A stretch of DNA of 44,700 nt from JAZDMK01 sp043800975 (lineage in GTDB: Bacteria > Bacteroidota > Bacteroidia > Bacteroidales > JAHJDW01): NCBI GenBank assembly GCA_043800975.1, contig JAZDMK010000091.1, forward strand, positions 1 to 44,700. The letters are read 5' to 3'. The position numbers and the translations under genes were made by a program. This document shows, piece by piece, positions 15,967-23,213 of this stretch (its first letter is position 1; each line of letters begins with the position of its first letter). The notes under the pieces were generated by a model that searched no databases, had not been told where the DNA came from, and saw only the letters and a program-made list of their open reading frames with translations.

Positions 15967-17034
15967 TTATTTTCCTTTTATCTGCCATTGAATTTTGCCG
16001 TGAATAATTGAATCTATATACAAATAATAGTCTTCATCCTGCGAAATGTTTTTTCGTTCATCTTTTAAAATTTCATCTGCTTTTGCCTGATTGTCGTTGA
16101 AATGATAGGCAAGTGCGAGACTCAGGTTCATATTCAAATCATTTTTGCCATACAAGTCAGCAGCCTGCTGCATCAGTTCTAGTCCTTTTTTATTGTTACC
16201 GGCTTTCAATTCAATCTTGGCTAATGTTGAAAGACCAGCAGCAGATTCACTGTTTGTTTCCAATACTTTTTGGGTGTGTTGCCGTGCAAGAACAAAATCT
16301 AGTTTTTCTCTTTCAGCGGCAGCGAGAAGGCAATAACCATATATGAACTCCGGATCTCTTTTAACAGCGTCGTTGCTGATCTGAATGCATTTGTCATACT
16401 GCCTGCGGGAAAAATATAGGTTATAAAGAAAATCAACAGGGTAAAACTCATATGGATTGCAGGATGTATAATTTTCTACAGCCTTCAGCAAAGAGTCTTT
16501 TGACAAGCTATCGTTGATAATTTTTAAAAATCCTTCTGAGGGAACGTAATATTTTTCAAAACTGGATGAAATAAAATTCGCTTCATTGATTATGTCCTGA
16601 TCTTTTGAATCTCTTTTAATAAGTATGTCGAGCGTATTAACGCTTTGAATAAAATCCATGTTCTGATAAGAACAAGCATATAGGCGCACCAGAATTTCAC
16701 TACTGTAAGGATATTTATCTGTAAGTTCAGTGTAAATCCTCTGTGCTGAAACGAACTTTTTGTTTTCTTCATATTTCTTTGCTCTAGCATAGGAAATGCC
16801 GTCACCAAATATTTCAGGAAAGCGGAATAATTCGTATCCCAAACACAAAATGACAACCAGAAAAAAGCCCTTCACCCAGCGGGGAAAAGAATGCTTAAGC
16901 AGCTTGCTGCGGCAGGAATGACATAGCTTTGTGGTGTACCCTTCTTCCACTAGTAGCGAATTGCAGGAAACACAGCCATTCCCGGTTTTCTCTTCTTGAG
17001 GTTTTAAATTGATATCTGAATTTTCTTCCTGCAT
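15967..17034 (-). CDS. Zinc-ribbon, membrane-anchored TPR protein
   Basis: 355 residues. A cytoplasmic zinc ribbon (C21, C24, C38, C41) is followed by one membrane segment (about 54-70, VKGFFLVVILCLGYELF) and then helical TPR-like repeats to the end (for example ARAKKYEENKKFVSAQRIYT; AAGLSTLAKIELKAGNNKKG). The TPR part is probably outside the cytoplasm and could present substrates to the membrane metalloprotease encoded one base downstream. Its promoter on the minus strand is one of the best in the window (17049-17078), with a leader of only about 10 bases. Confidence 0.8.
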   Translation of the reverse strand: MQEENSDINLKPQEEKTGNGCVSCNSLLVEEGYTTKLCHSCRSKLLKHSFPRWVKGFFLVVILCLGYELFRFPEIFGDGISYARAKKYEENKKFVSAQRIYTELTDKYPYSSEILVRLYACSYQNMDFIQSVNTLDILIKRDSKDQDIINEANFISSSFEKYYVPSEGFLKIINDSLSKDSLLKAVENYTSCNPYEFYPVDFLYNLYFSRRQYDKCIQISNDAVKRDPEFIYGYCLLAAAEREKLDFVLARQHTQKVLETNSESAAGLSTLAKIELKAGNNKKGLELMQQAADLYGKNDLNMNLSLALAYHFNDNQAKADEILKDERKNISQDEDYYLYIDSIIHGKIQWQIKGK

Positions 17035-17048
17035 TCTTCTGCGTATGA

Positions 17049-17078
17049 CAAAAGTATAAATTCTTTCAGAAATTGCAA
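17049..17078 (-). promoter_or_regulatory. Promoter of the zinc-ribbon/TPR - metalloprotease operon
   Basis: Minus strand: TTG (17076-17078), 19 bases, TACTTTTG (17049-17056), 15 bases before the ATG at 17034. It shares the 81-base gap with the divergent hoxW promoter. Confidence 0.65.
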
Positions 17079-17110
17079 TTGTTTACAAAAGAAATATATT
17101 TATACTTTTG
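17079..17110 (+). promoter_or_regulatory. Promoter of hoxW
   Basis: TTG (17079-17081), 21 bases, TACTTTTG (17103-17110), with the ATG at 17116. Only 5 bases separate the -7 box from the start codon, so the transcript is probably leaderless or nearly so. The two divergent promoters carry the identical -7 box. Confidence 0.65.
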
Positions 17111-17115
17111 CAAAG

Positions 17116-17574
17116 ATGAAAAAGATTCTAATTTACGGCTACGGAAATCCCGGCCGGCAGGACGACGGGCTGGGCGCTGCATTGGTGGAGATGCTTGAGC
17201 AATGGGCCCACGAAAACAAGATTGAAAATGTGGATTTCGATACCAACTATCAGTTGAACATTGAAGATGCACTCACTATTTCGGAATATGATACGGTTGT
17301 ATTTGCTGATGCAACCATTGAAGAGGATGTGAAGGACTTTTTATTTGACGAACTGAAGCCATCGCGTGCAATCATTGAATTTACAATGCATGCTTCTTCT
17401 CCGGGTTATATTCTTGATCTTTGTCATAAGATGTATAATAAAAATCCGGAAGCCTGGCTCATGCATATCAAAGGCTATGAGTGGGAACTCAAAGAAGGAG
17501 TTACAGAAAAAGCAAATGCGAATCTGATAAAATCGGTGGCGCAATTAAAAAAATGGATTTCTGAACGGAAATAG
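17116..17574 (+). CDS. hoxW: Hydrogenase maturation endopeptidase (HoxW-like)
   Basis: 152-residue member of the HybD/HycI/HoxW family, which removes the C-terminal extension of a [NiFe] hydrogenase large subunit once nickel is in place. The signature GYGNPGRQDDGLG (8-20) is present. The nickel-sensing ligands correspond to D16, D65 (FADATIEE) and H92 (TMHASSPG). The length is usual. HoxH, the only large subunit in the window, has a 24-residue tail to be cut, so it is the natural substrate. Unlike most such genes it is not in the hox operon but about 12 kb away, with its own promoter. The symbol is inferred from this pairing; the family is certain. Confidence 0.85.
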   Translation: MKKILIYGYGNPGRQDDGLGAALVEMLEQWAHENKIENVDFDTNYQLNIEDALTISEYDTVVFADATIEEDVKDFLFDELKPSRAIIEFTMHASSPGYILDLCHKMYNKNPEAWLMHIKGYEWELKEGVTEKANANLIKSVAQLKKWISERK

Positions 17575-17587
17575 TAATACTATTTTT
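17570..17587 (+). terminator. Weak candidate terminator of hoxW
   Basis: The hairpin AATAGT-AAT-ACTATT overlaps the stop codon and is followed by TTT. AT-rich and short. Confidence 0.35.
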
Positions 17588-17623
17588 ATAACTTTATCGT
17601 TTATTTCCCATAAATCATTTTGT

Positions 17624-18760
17624 ATGAAAAAAATATTCATCCTTACCTGCCTGCTGATCTCAGCGAATCTGTTGAAAGCACAGAATTATTATACGTCAAA
17701 CAACCAAGGCGATTTGTGGGACTTTCAGGTGATCTGGGACCATGAACTCTGGAACGGCGGAATCAACTCTTCGATGTGGCTGAGCGATGGTAAAAAGCAT
17801 GAACCAGCGGAAGTGAAATACAAAGTGAAGCAAACGACTGTCGATCGTTTCAAAATTATCAGAAGGGGCGTATTGAAACCCTATTATAAGGAAATCACCA
17901 AAAGAAACGAGCAGGGGCTTATCATCGAAAGAATCAACAAAAGGAAAAATGAACAATGGCGGAGCACTTTTAATTACAATGCTTCCGGGCAGCCCTGTGA
18001 GTATTTTAATTATGACAAAAAGAATAAAAATACGTCCCATGTTGTGATTGACTGGTATGACCAAAAGAACATCCGTGAGTATACCAAAACATACGGCCGA
18101 AAAATGAATCATTATATGCACTATGTTTCTGAGTTCAATGCGCAGGGAAAAGAAATTAATAAGAAGGAATTTAAAAAAGACGGAAAGACGATTAACAGGC
18201 GCTGGGAATATACCTATGATGAATCCGGGAAAAGAAGAAGCACTTCCTTATTTGATAAAAAAGGCAAGCTGATTCACGACTGGAAGTATGACTGTTCGCT
18301 CGAGGGAAAAATGACGGGACAGAAGGATTCGAGCCGTATCTGCGTAAAGGATGAAGTAGATGGGAAAGGTCTCCGCGTGAAGACTTTTATTTATTATGAA
18401 AAGAAAAAAATTCTGAAGACCATTTGTAAATATGATAAGGATGACAGAATTGTGGAATACATCAGCCAGGGTAAAAAAGGAAAACCAAATTCGCGTTCGC
18501 TTTCAGAATACACCACCGATGGGAAACTGAAAAAATATACATACTATAGAAAATCCAAAGAACTGGCGAAAAATATGTATGAATATGAGTATGACTCCAA
18601 CGGAGACATGATTTCATACAAATCGTGGAAAAAAGGAAAGAAAAGATTTTACTATCAGTATTCGTACGAAAAACCACAACTGGTCAAGGAAAGAAAAAAG
18701 CTAAGCACAAAGGACAACAGCGAAAAATCGGTGACGAAGTATACGTATGAGTATTATTAA
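17624..18760 (+). CDS. Secreted YD/RHS-like repeat protein
   Basis: 378 residues with a signal peptide (MKKIFILTCLLISANLLKAQ). The mature part is a run of beta-hairpin repeats with Y-x-x-x-G-x patterns: FNYNASGQPCEYFNY, VSEFNAQGKEINKKEF, YTYDESGKRRSTSLFDKKGK, YTTDGKLKKYTYY, YEYDSNGDMISYKSW. These resemble YD/RHS-type or MORN-variant repeats of Bacteroidota envelope proteins. There is no toxin domain at the end, so it is not a polymorphic toxin. It is very lysine-rich. Its stop codon overlaps that of the convergent gene (18757-18760), so there is no terminator space between them. Confidence 0.72.
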   Translation: MKKIFILTCLLISANLLKAQNYYTSNNQGDLWDFQVIWDHELWNGGINSSMWLSDGKKHEPAEVKYKVKQTTVDRFKIIRRGVLKPYYKEITKRNEQGLIIERINKRKNEQWRSTFNYNASGQPCEYFNYDKKNKNTSHVVIDWYDQKNIREYTKTYGRKMNHYMHYVSEFNAQGKEINKKEFKKDGKTINRRWEYTYDESGKRRSTSLFDKKGKLIHDWKYDCSLEGKMTGQKDSSRICVKDEVDGKGLRVKTFIYYEKKKILKTICKYDKDDRIVEYISQGKKGKPNSRSLSEYTTDGKLKKYTYYRKSKELAKNMYEYEYDSNGDMISYKSWKKGKKRFYYQYSYEKPQLVKERKKLSTKDNSEKSVTKYTYEYY

Positions 18761-19716
18761 TGAATAGTAAAGCGGATGGGCATGTTAAACTGAACGCATA
18801 CTTTTTTACCGTCCAGTTTCCCTGGAGTCCAATACGGCATTTTCATCAGTAACGCAATACTTGCTTCATCACATCCTCCTCCAATTCCGCTTAATAGCTG
18901 CGGGTTGCACACTTTTCCGTTTTCGTTGACTACAAAGGTAACATACACTGTTCCCTCAATTCTATTTCTAAATGCTTTCTCAGGGTATACTAAATTGTCC
19001 TGAAGGAAACGAACTCTTGCTTCTTCACCTCCCGGAAACTTCGGCATAGGTTGAGAAAAGAAGTAAATGTCTTTATCTTTCAGTTCATCGTCATATTTTG
19101 AAAAAGTAAATTCTGATGTTTCAAAAGGAGAGTCAGAAAACCCTTCCATTTTTCTTCTTATTTTAATGAAATTATTATAAAATTTTCTTTCTGACTTGAA
19201 AGATTGTAAACTTACAGTATCAATATACAATTTTGAGTAATAAGGGTATTTGTTGACACCCATAAGAATTCCGTTAAAATTATCGCGGCTTTGTACGACA
19301 AGGATCGTGTCTTTGGATTTAATCATGTAAAGCATTTGTAATGTGTCCTGGGAATATTTAAACAGTCTTACAATAGTATAAAATTCACTGGAGTCTGATT
19401 TATAGGAGAGGTAATAAGTCTTTGCGCAGTCGGTTAAAAAGTTTCTCTTTGCTTCAACTGCATTAAAAAGAGATGATTTGCTCATGTCCTTGCAATAGCC
19501 ACATGTATCACCCAATGCCTTTTTTGTTAATCCGTGAATGTAGAATGTTTCGGCATTGGGATTTAAAGAATCTGAAACTTCAAGTAAGGAATCCGCTGAT
19601 TTAAAATCACCTTTTTTAAAATATTTATACCCTTCTTTAAAATTATCGACAGTGTTTTTCTGAGCAAAAGCGCTAAAGCAAGAAACAATCAGAGCTAACA
19701 ATAAAACCTTTTTCAT
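18757..19716 (-). CDS. Secreted protein with C-terminal TonB domain
   Basis: 319 residues. A signal peptide (MKKVLLLALIVSCFSAFAQ) is followed by a TPR-like start (KEGYKYFKKGDFKSADSLLE, 27-46), a middle strand region, and a C-terminal TonB-type domain (about 225-319): PKFPGGEEARVRFLQDNLVY, GTVYVTFVVNENGKVCNP, LLSGIGGGCDEASIALLMKM, MPIRFTIH. There is no membrane anchor or proline-rich spacer, so it is not a classical energy transducer. In Bacteroidota this domain is often used in secreted proteins, probably for peptidoglycan or protein binding. Last gene of a five-gene minus-strand run starting at 21999. Confidence 0.82.
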   Translation of the reverse strand: MKKVLLLALIVSCFSAFAQKNTVDNFKEGYKYFKKGDFKSADSLLEVSDSLNPNAETFYIHGLTKKALGDTCGYCKDMSKSSLFNAVEAKRNFLTDCAKTYYLSYKSDSSEFYTIVRLFKYSQDTLQMLYMIKSKDTILVVQSRDNFNGILMGVNKYPYYSKLYIDTVSLQSFKSERKFYNNFIKIRRKMEGFSDSPFETSEFTFSKYDDELKDKDIYFFSQPMPKFPGGEEARVRFLQDNLVYPEKAFRNRIEGTVYVTFVVNENGKVCNPQLLSGIGGGCDEASIALLMKMPYWTPGKLDGKKVCVQFNMPIRFTIH

Positions 19717-19730
19717 TTGATGAGTTTAAT

Positions 19731-20159
19731 TTAAAGTGTGAAGCACACCGGCATATTGAACAGAACACGTACTTTTTTTCCGTTCACTCTTCCGGGCTTC
19801 CAACGGGGCATAATTTTAATAATCCGCAGGCATTCTTCATCACAGCCACTTCCAATTCCTTTAAGGATTTTTGCTTCAACAACTTTACCCCTTTTATCCA
19901 CAACAAATTGAGCATATACTGTACCCTGAACTCCATTCAGTTTAGCAACAACAGGATAAACAAGATTCTGTTGCATGAATTTAATCCGTTCACTTTCACC
20001 TCCCGGGAAAGCAGGCATTTCCTCAGTAATTACAAAGGTGGGATTTTTTGGATTGCTGTTTTCTGAGAGTACAACTTTGTTATTCTGTGCTAGAGAACGA
20101 ATGGAGAACCCCAGCATAAAGAACCCGAGTATGCAATAAATCAGTATTTGTTTTTTCAT
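19731..20159 (-). CDS. Short secreted TonB C-terminal domain protein
   Basis: 142 residues: a signal peptide or N-terminal anchor (KKQILIYCILGFFMLGFSIR), a short linker, and a TonB-type domain (about 47-142) with MPAFPGGESERIKFMQQNLV, GTVYAQFVVDKRGKVVEA, LKGIGSGCDEECLRIIKIMP and a final FNMPVCFTL. It is closely related to the C-terminal domain of the next gene downstream (14 bases away) and to that of the VIT-VWA protein at 39115, so it is one of three copies in the window. It lacks the proline-rich spacer of energy transducers. Confidence 0.82.
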   Translation of the reverse strand: MKKQILIYCILGFFMLGFSIRSLAQNNKVVLSENSNPKNPTFVITEEMPAFPGGESERIKFMQQNLVYPVVAKLNGVQGTVYAQFVVDKRGKVVEAKILKGIGSGCDEECLRIIKIMPRWKPGRVNGKKVRVLFNMPVCFTL

Positions 20160-20186
20160 AATGATGTTTTTTGTGGTACAATTAAA

Positions 20187-20651
20187 TCATACATCCCACG
20201 CATTGATTCCTAAATCTCTGAAAACAACAGCAGCTTTCGGCATAAAGTAAAGCATCGCGAGCACAGAAAGGGCGGCACCTGCCAGCAATGTGTAATCACC
20301 TAAGATTAGCAATGCAACACAGGAAACAAAGGCAGGCATTTCCATCAGCGCCAGTCGTATGATTACCGCCGTGCGGTATTGAATCATGCGCGACTGAATA
20401 TCTTGCGTAGGATCGAGCGCTGCAATTTTTTTCTTGAAAATAAAATTTCCACCTGCCACAGATAAAATCGTAAGCAAAACAATGCCTCCGGCAATCATAT
20501 ACAATGTTTCCTGATCTATAGGAACAACGGGCCCTTCGGTGAATGTCATGAAAACGCCCACGGCCATAAAAGTAACTATCCCAAAAATCATAGCCATGCT
20601 TGTTATCTGCAGGCTCTTCATATTGTTCTTTACAATGTCGGTGTCTTTCAT
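20187..20651 (-). CDS. Four-helix inner-membrane protein, unknown function
   Basis: 154 residues with four predicted membrane segments (about 15-36, 48-68, 95-113 and 118-138) and a conserved-looking loop (FKKKIAALDPTQDIQSRMIQ). I recognise no named family, though small four-helix proteins of this layout are common in Bacteroidota. It lies 9 bases after the RibD-C gene and 27 before the TonB-domain gene. Confidence 0.7.
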   Translation of the reverse strand: MKDTDIVKNNMKSLQITSMAMIFGIVTFMAVGVFMTFTEGPVVPIDQETLYMIAGGIVLLTILSVAGGNFIFKKKIAALDPTQDIQSRMIQYRTAVIIRLALMEMPAFVSCVALLILGDYTLLAGAALSVLAMLYFMPKAAVVFRDLGINAWDV

Positions 20652-20660
20652 ACAATTGAA

Positions 20661-21317
20661 TTATTTATTTATAACTTTATAACTAAGATGAACCATCGTG
20701 TGATCGATGCTTCCCGCAGAAATTAATTTCAGATTTACTTTCTTTTTTAAATTCTGAAAAATGCATTTATGTTTGGCTGTTACCAACTCCGGCATCATCA
20801 CTAAACTTACCTCCGAGATGAGCTTTTTCTCCAGCAGCAGGTCGTTCAGCGCGGGGCCACTGTCAGTGACCAGTGTTTTTATTTTGTAATGCGAATGCAA
20901 AAGAGTCAGACAACTTTCAATATCTACTTTTTTATTTCCGGCCGAGATCACTTCAAAGTCGCGTTCCAGAAGGAAATCCAGATAATCCTGTGAAACATCT
21001 TCGGTAGTCAGAACAATGATGTCACGAATGAATTCCATGTTGCGGAAATAATGCAGTTGTTTTTTCAACTTTCCTTTTCCGTCAACAACCACCCACCAGG
21101 GAAGTGTTTTGTCGGATGCCTTTTTTGGTTTTCCTGTAATCTTTTTTGGAACGGGAGGAATATCGGCAGCTGCATCCAGAATGGTTTGTGAGCCCACCAT
21201 CACGGCATCGCCCTTCAGCTGGTTCAATACGCCATAATGTGTAGCCATGTCGGCTTCAAATCCGTTGACAGCACCATTCAGTGAAATGCTGTTGTGCATG
21301 ATAATTTTTGGATACAT
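20661..21317 (-). CDS. RibD C-terminal / dihydrofolate-reductase-fold protein
   Basis: 218 residues resembling the RibD C-terminal reductase domain. The start YPKIIMHNSISLNGAVNG matches the substrate-binding first strand of the family; DAVMVGSQTILDAAADIPP is the NADPH-region helix; and KIKTLVTDSGPALNDLLLEK corresponds to the conserved GG-x-L-x-x-x-L region, with SGP instead of GGP or GGG. There is no deaminase domain, so it is not a full RibD. Proteins like this reduce varied pterin- or flavin-related compounds using NADPH; the substrate is unknown. It is four bases downstream of the lipoprotein gene. Confidence 0.78.
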   Translation of the reverse strand: MYPKIIMHNSISLNGAVNGFEADMATHYGVLNQLKGDAVMVGSQTILDAAADIPPVPKKITGKPKKASDKTLPWWVVVDGKGKLKKQLHYFRNMEFIRDIIVLTTEDVSQDYLDFLLERDFEVISAGNKKVDIESCLTLLHSHYKIKTLVTDSGPALNDLLLEKKLISEVSLVMMPELVTAKHKCIFQNLKKKVNLKLISAGSIDHTMVHLSYKVINK

Positions 21318-21321
21318 AGAA

Positions 21322-21999
21322 TTAATTTTTATTGTTGTTAACAGTTACTTCAAATACAACGGGATTCAATTTTTTTGCAGATACGGTTGATGAAGATCGT
21401 TCCGAATCGCCACAAACATTGGTGTAATCTTTTTGCATAGCCGCGCTGACATCTTCGGCACCCATGGTAACATAAACACCTTTGCCATCCAGCTTTCCTT
21501 TTTCCCACGAAATAAGCATGCCACCGTAATCCCAGCCCAAACCATAAAATTTATAGGGTTTACCATTGATTTCATTCAGCTTGGTTAGTGTTGTGCCTAA
21601 TCCAATTCCGGTGCGGGATTTCCAGCGGGAAGTAAGAATATGTTTTTCTTTTTTTGTATCCCATAAAGCGCGGTGCACAATGGATTCAGGAGTTGCTTTT
21701 TTCAAAGTGTCCTTCCAGTTAAAGACAACAGCATTCGGCGTTCTTCCAAAAAGATAGGTGCCCACAAAAAACATTCCTTCGCCGCCCCAAATGGTATCTT
21801 CCGTTACATTCTTCTCGCCGTAAATTTCTTTCAGTTCGGCAATGTCTTTAATCTTTAATAGGTTTTCAAGCGTATCGCCTGGATTAAAAACAGCGGGCGT
21901 TTTAGTTGAATCGGACGTAGTGTTGTCCGTTTTCTTTTCTGAACTTTCGTTGCAGCTGAAAAGAAAAGCAAGGCATGTAATAAGTATTATGTTTCTCAT
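21322..21999 (-). CDS. Lipoprotein of unknown function
   Basis: 225 residues, with a lipobox at MRNIILITCLAFLFSC (C16) followed by a Ser/Thr/Asp/Lys-rich linker to about residue 40. The body has DIAELKEIYGEKNVTEDTIW and GTYLFGRTPNAVVFNWKDT, then RTGIGLGTTLTKLNEINGKP and YGLGWDYGGMLISWEKGKLD, a pattern I have seen in Bacteroidota lipoproteins without assigned function. First gene of the run 21999 to 18757. A CAAATGTA at 22019-22026 (TACATTTG on the minus strand) 20 bases before its ATG may be its promoter, but lacks the upstream TTG. Confidence 0.75.
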   Translation of the reverse strand: MRNIILITCLAFLFSCNESSEKKTDNTTSDSTKTPAVFNPGDTLENLLKIKDIAELKEIYGEKNVTEDTIWGGEGMFFVGTYLFGRTPNAVVFNWKDTLKKATPESIVHRALWDTKKEKHILTSRWKSRTGIGLGTTLTKLNEINGKPYKFYGLGWDYGGMLISWEKGKLDGKGVYVTMGAEDVSAAMQKDYTNVCGDSERSSSTVSAKKLNPVVFEVTVNNNKN

Positions 22000-22018
22000 A
22001 TCATTGTTTGTAATAGGG

Positions 22019-22026
22019 CAAATGTA
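22019..22026 (-). promoter_or_regulatory. Candidate -7 box of lipoprotein/RibD-C/TonB-domain run
   Basis: Minus-strand TACATTTG fits TAnnTTTG, 20 bases before the ATG at 21999. No TTG at the expected distance. Confidence 0.4.
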
Positions 22027-22085
22027 AAGAAAAGATCGGGAAGAATTAACGTGATATTGAGAGTAATATTTTCAAAATGATATAG

Positions 22086-22143
22086 ATAATTACCCAATCA
22101 GGGCTAAAGCCCTGTCTTTCTATAAAAAATGGGTGGTAATTAT
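22086..22143. repeat. Compound hairpin with GGGCTAAAGCCC core
   Basis: Outer arms ATAATTACC (22086-22094) and GGTAATTAT (22135-22143) are a perfect 9-bp inverted repeat. Inside lies a 7-bp hairpin CAGGGCT-AA-AGCCCTG (22099-22114). There is no T-run after it, so it is not a simple terminator. Non-coding, 18 bases from the next folded element. Confidence 0.7.
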
Positions 22144-22151
22144 GAAGAAAC

Positions 22152-22275
22152 TAACCGTCGAGGCTATATGCAGTAGGGGATTGCTGGCTGCTTCCCTGTC
22201 CACCTACACCGAAGTTTGAGCGGGGAAGAATGCTAGAATTAGCACTGAATTCCTTGTTGCATATAGCCTTTGTTA
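22152..22275. other. Three-stem folded element (structured RNA, attC-like site or MITE)
   Basis: A 12-bp perfect inverted repeat (AGGCTATATGCA 22161-22172, TGCATATAGCCT 22258-22269) encloses two more hairpins: GTAGGGGA (22173-22180) with TCC-A-CCTAC (22199-22207, one extrahelical A), and TGCTA-GAAT-TAGCA (22231-22244). TAAC (22152-22155) and GTTA (22272-22275) lie just outside. This is a three-way junction of about 107 bases. It sits 15 bases beyond the stop of the minus-strand FISUMP gene, so it may also be that operon's 3' end. Strand of function is unknown. Confidence 0.6.
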
Positions 22276-22289
22276 TGCCAAGTATGTCA

Positions 22290-23207
22290 TTATTCTTTTA
22301 TCAATTTGCTCTGAACAGTACAATTTTCACTTGTTAGTTCGATTATATAAAGCCCTTTTAACAAAGAATTAATATTAATTGCTGCATTACTGTTATTTGT
22401 GATTTTTTGCAACACGCATTCACCAATCAAATTGTAAACTTTCACTATTATAATCTGATTTTCAGAATTGTTTAAATAAATTCTTTCTGTAGCTGGATTT
22501 GGAAAAAACTTGATATCATTTTTTAAATTAATATCATTTATACTTGTTGTATCATCTTTAATACAACGAACAGAAAATCCCATCATCTTTTCATAATATC
22601 CACCTCTGTCAACATTTACGGCATCATTAAAAACACCACGACCCCATGCATCTGTGGTACTGCTTTCAGTTGAACACCACCAACTTCCAATCCCACCAAA
22701 ACCAATATATGTTGCTGTATTGGAACGATAACCACCACCTAGTGCGGTAAAGCCAACCTCGTTTGTTGCTCCAGTATTTGGACTGGGCCAGTGTAATGTA
22801 CCTGCTTCTTTAAGTTTACCTCCTGCAACTGCTTCACCACCTAATAAATCTGTCAGAATTGTCCATTCTGCATCGGTAGCAACATGCCAACCTGATGGAC
22901 AAATATTCCTATTATCATTTACAGCCCACCAATTATACAATCTGCCATAAGTGGTTGCATAACTTGCATTGTTTTCGTAATTACAATATGCGCCGGTTGA
23001 CAAACCCAACCATGCTGTACTACTTGATACATTCGGTATTTCATCACCATTTTTATAGTGCGTTACTTTAAGATTTTCTTTTAGCCACACTTGGGCACCA
23101 ATGGTCACAGTATTGTAAACATTACCATCAATGTCGGTTACAGTTTGTGCTTGATTATTTATTGTTAGAAAGGCAAGACCAGTAATAAGTAGAATTGATT
23201 TTTTCAC
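22290..23207 (-). CDS. FISUMP-domain secreted protein with T9SS type A sorting domain
   Basis: 305 residues. A signal peptide (MKKSILLITGLAFLTINNQ) is followed by a Fibrobacter succinogenes major paralogous domain (about 21-215): DGNVYNTVTIGAQVWLKENL, GRLYNWWAVNDNRNICPSGW then HVATDAEWTILTDLLGG, and GSWWCSTESST with GFSVRCIKD. The last 80 residues (NDIKFFPNPATERIYLNNSE and the final KGLYIIELTSENCTVQSKLI) are a T9SS type A sorting domain, so it is exported and fixed to the surface or released. Last gene of the five-gene operon, 6 bases after the CBM9-like gene. Confidence 0.92.
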   Translation of the reverse strand: MKKSILLITGLAFLTINNQAQTVTDIDGNVYNTVTIGAQVWLKENLKVTHYKNGDEIPNVSSSTAWLGLSTGAYCNYENNASYATTYGRLYNWWAVNDNRNICPSGWHVATDAEWTILTDLLGGEAVAGGKLKEAGTLHWPSPNTGATNEVGFTALGGGYRSNTATYIGFGGIGSWWCSTESSTTDAWGRGVFNDAVNVDRGGYYEKMMGFSVRCIKDDTTSINDINLKNDIKFFPNPATERIYLNNSENQIIIVKVYNLIGECVLQKITNNSNAAININSLLKGLYIIELTSENCTVQSKLIKE

Positions 23208-23213
23208 AGTTTT

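Noticed and set aside
18757..20159. TonB energy transducers for the receptor at 32521
   Set aside because: They carry TonB-type end domains but no inner-membrane anchor with a proline-rich spacer, and no ExbB/ExbD genes are near.
22152..22275. Integron attC site or retron msr-msd
   Set aside because: The folded shape and TAAC/GTTA ends recall attC, and the end repeats recall a retron, but the core boxes do not fit GTTRRRY on both sides, there is no integrase or reverse transcriptase, and no array of sites. Kept only as an unassigned folded element.
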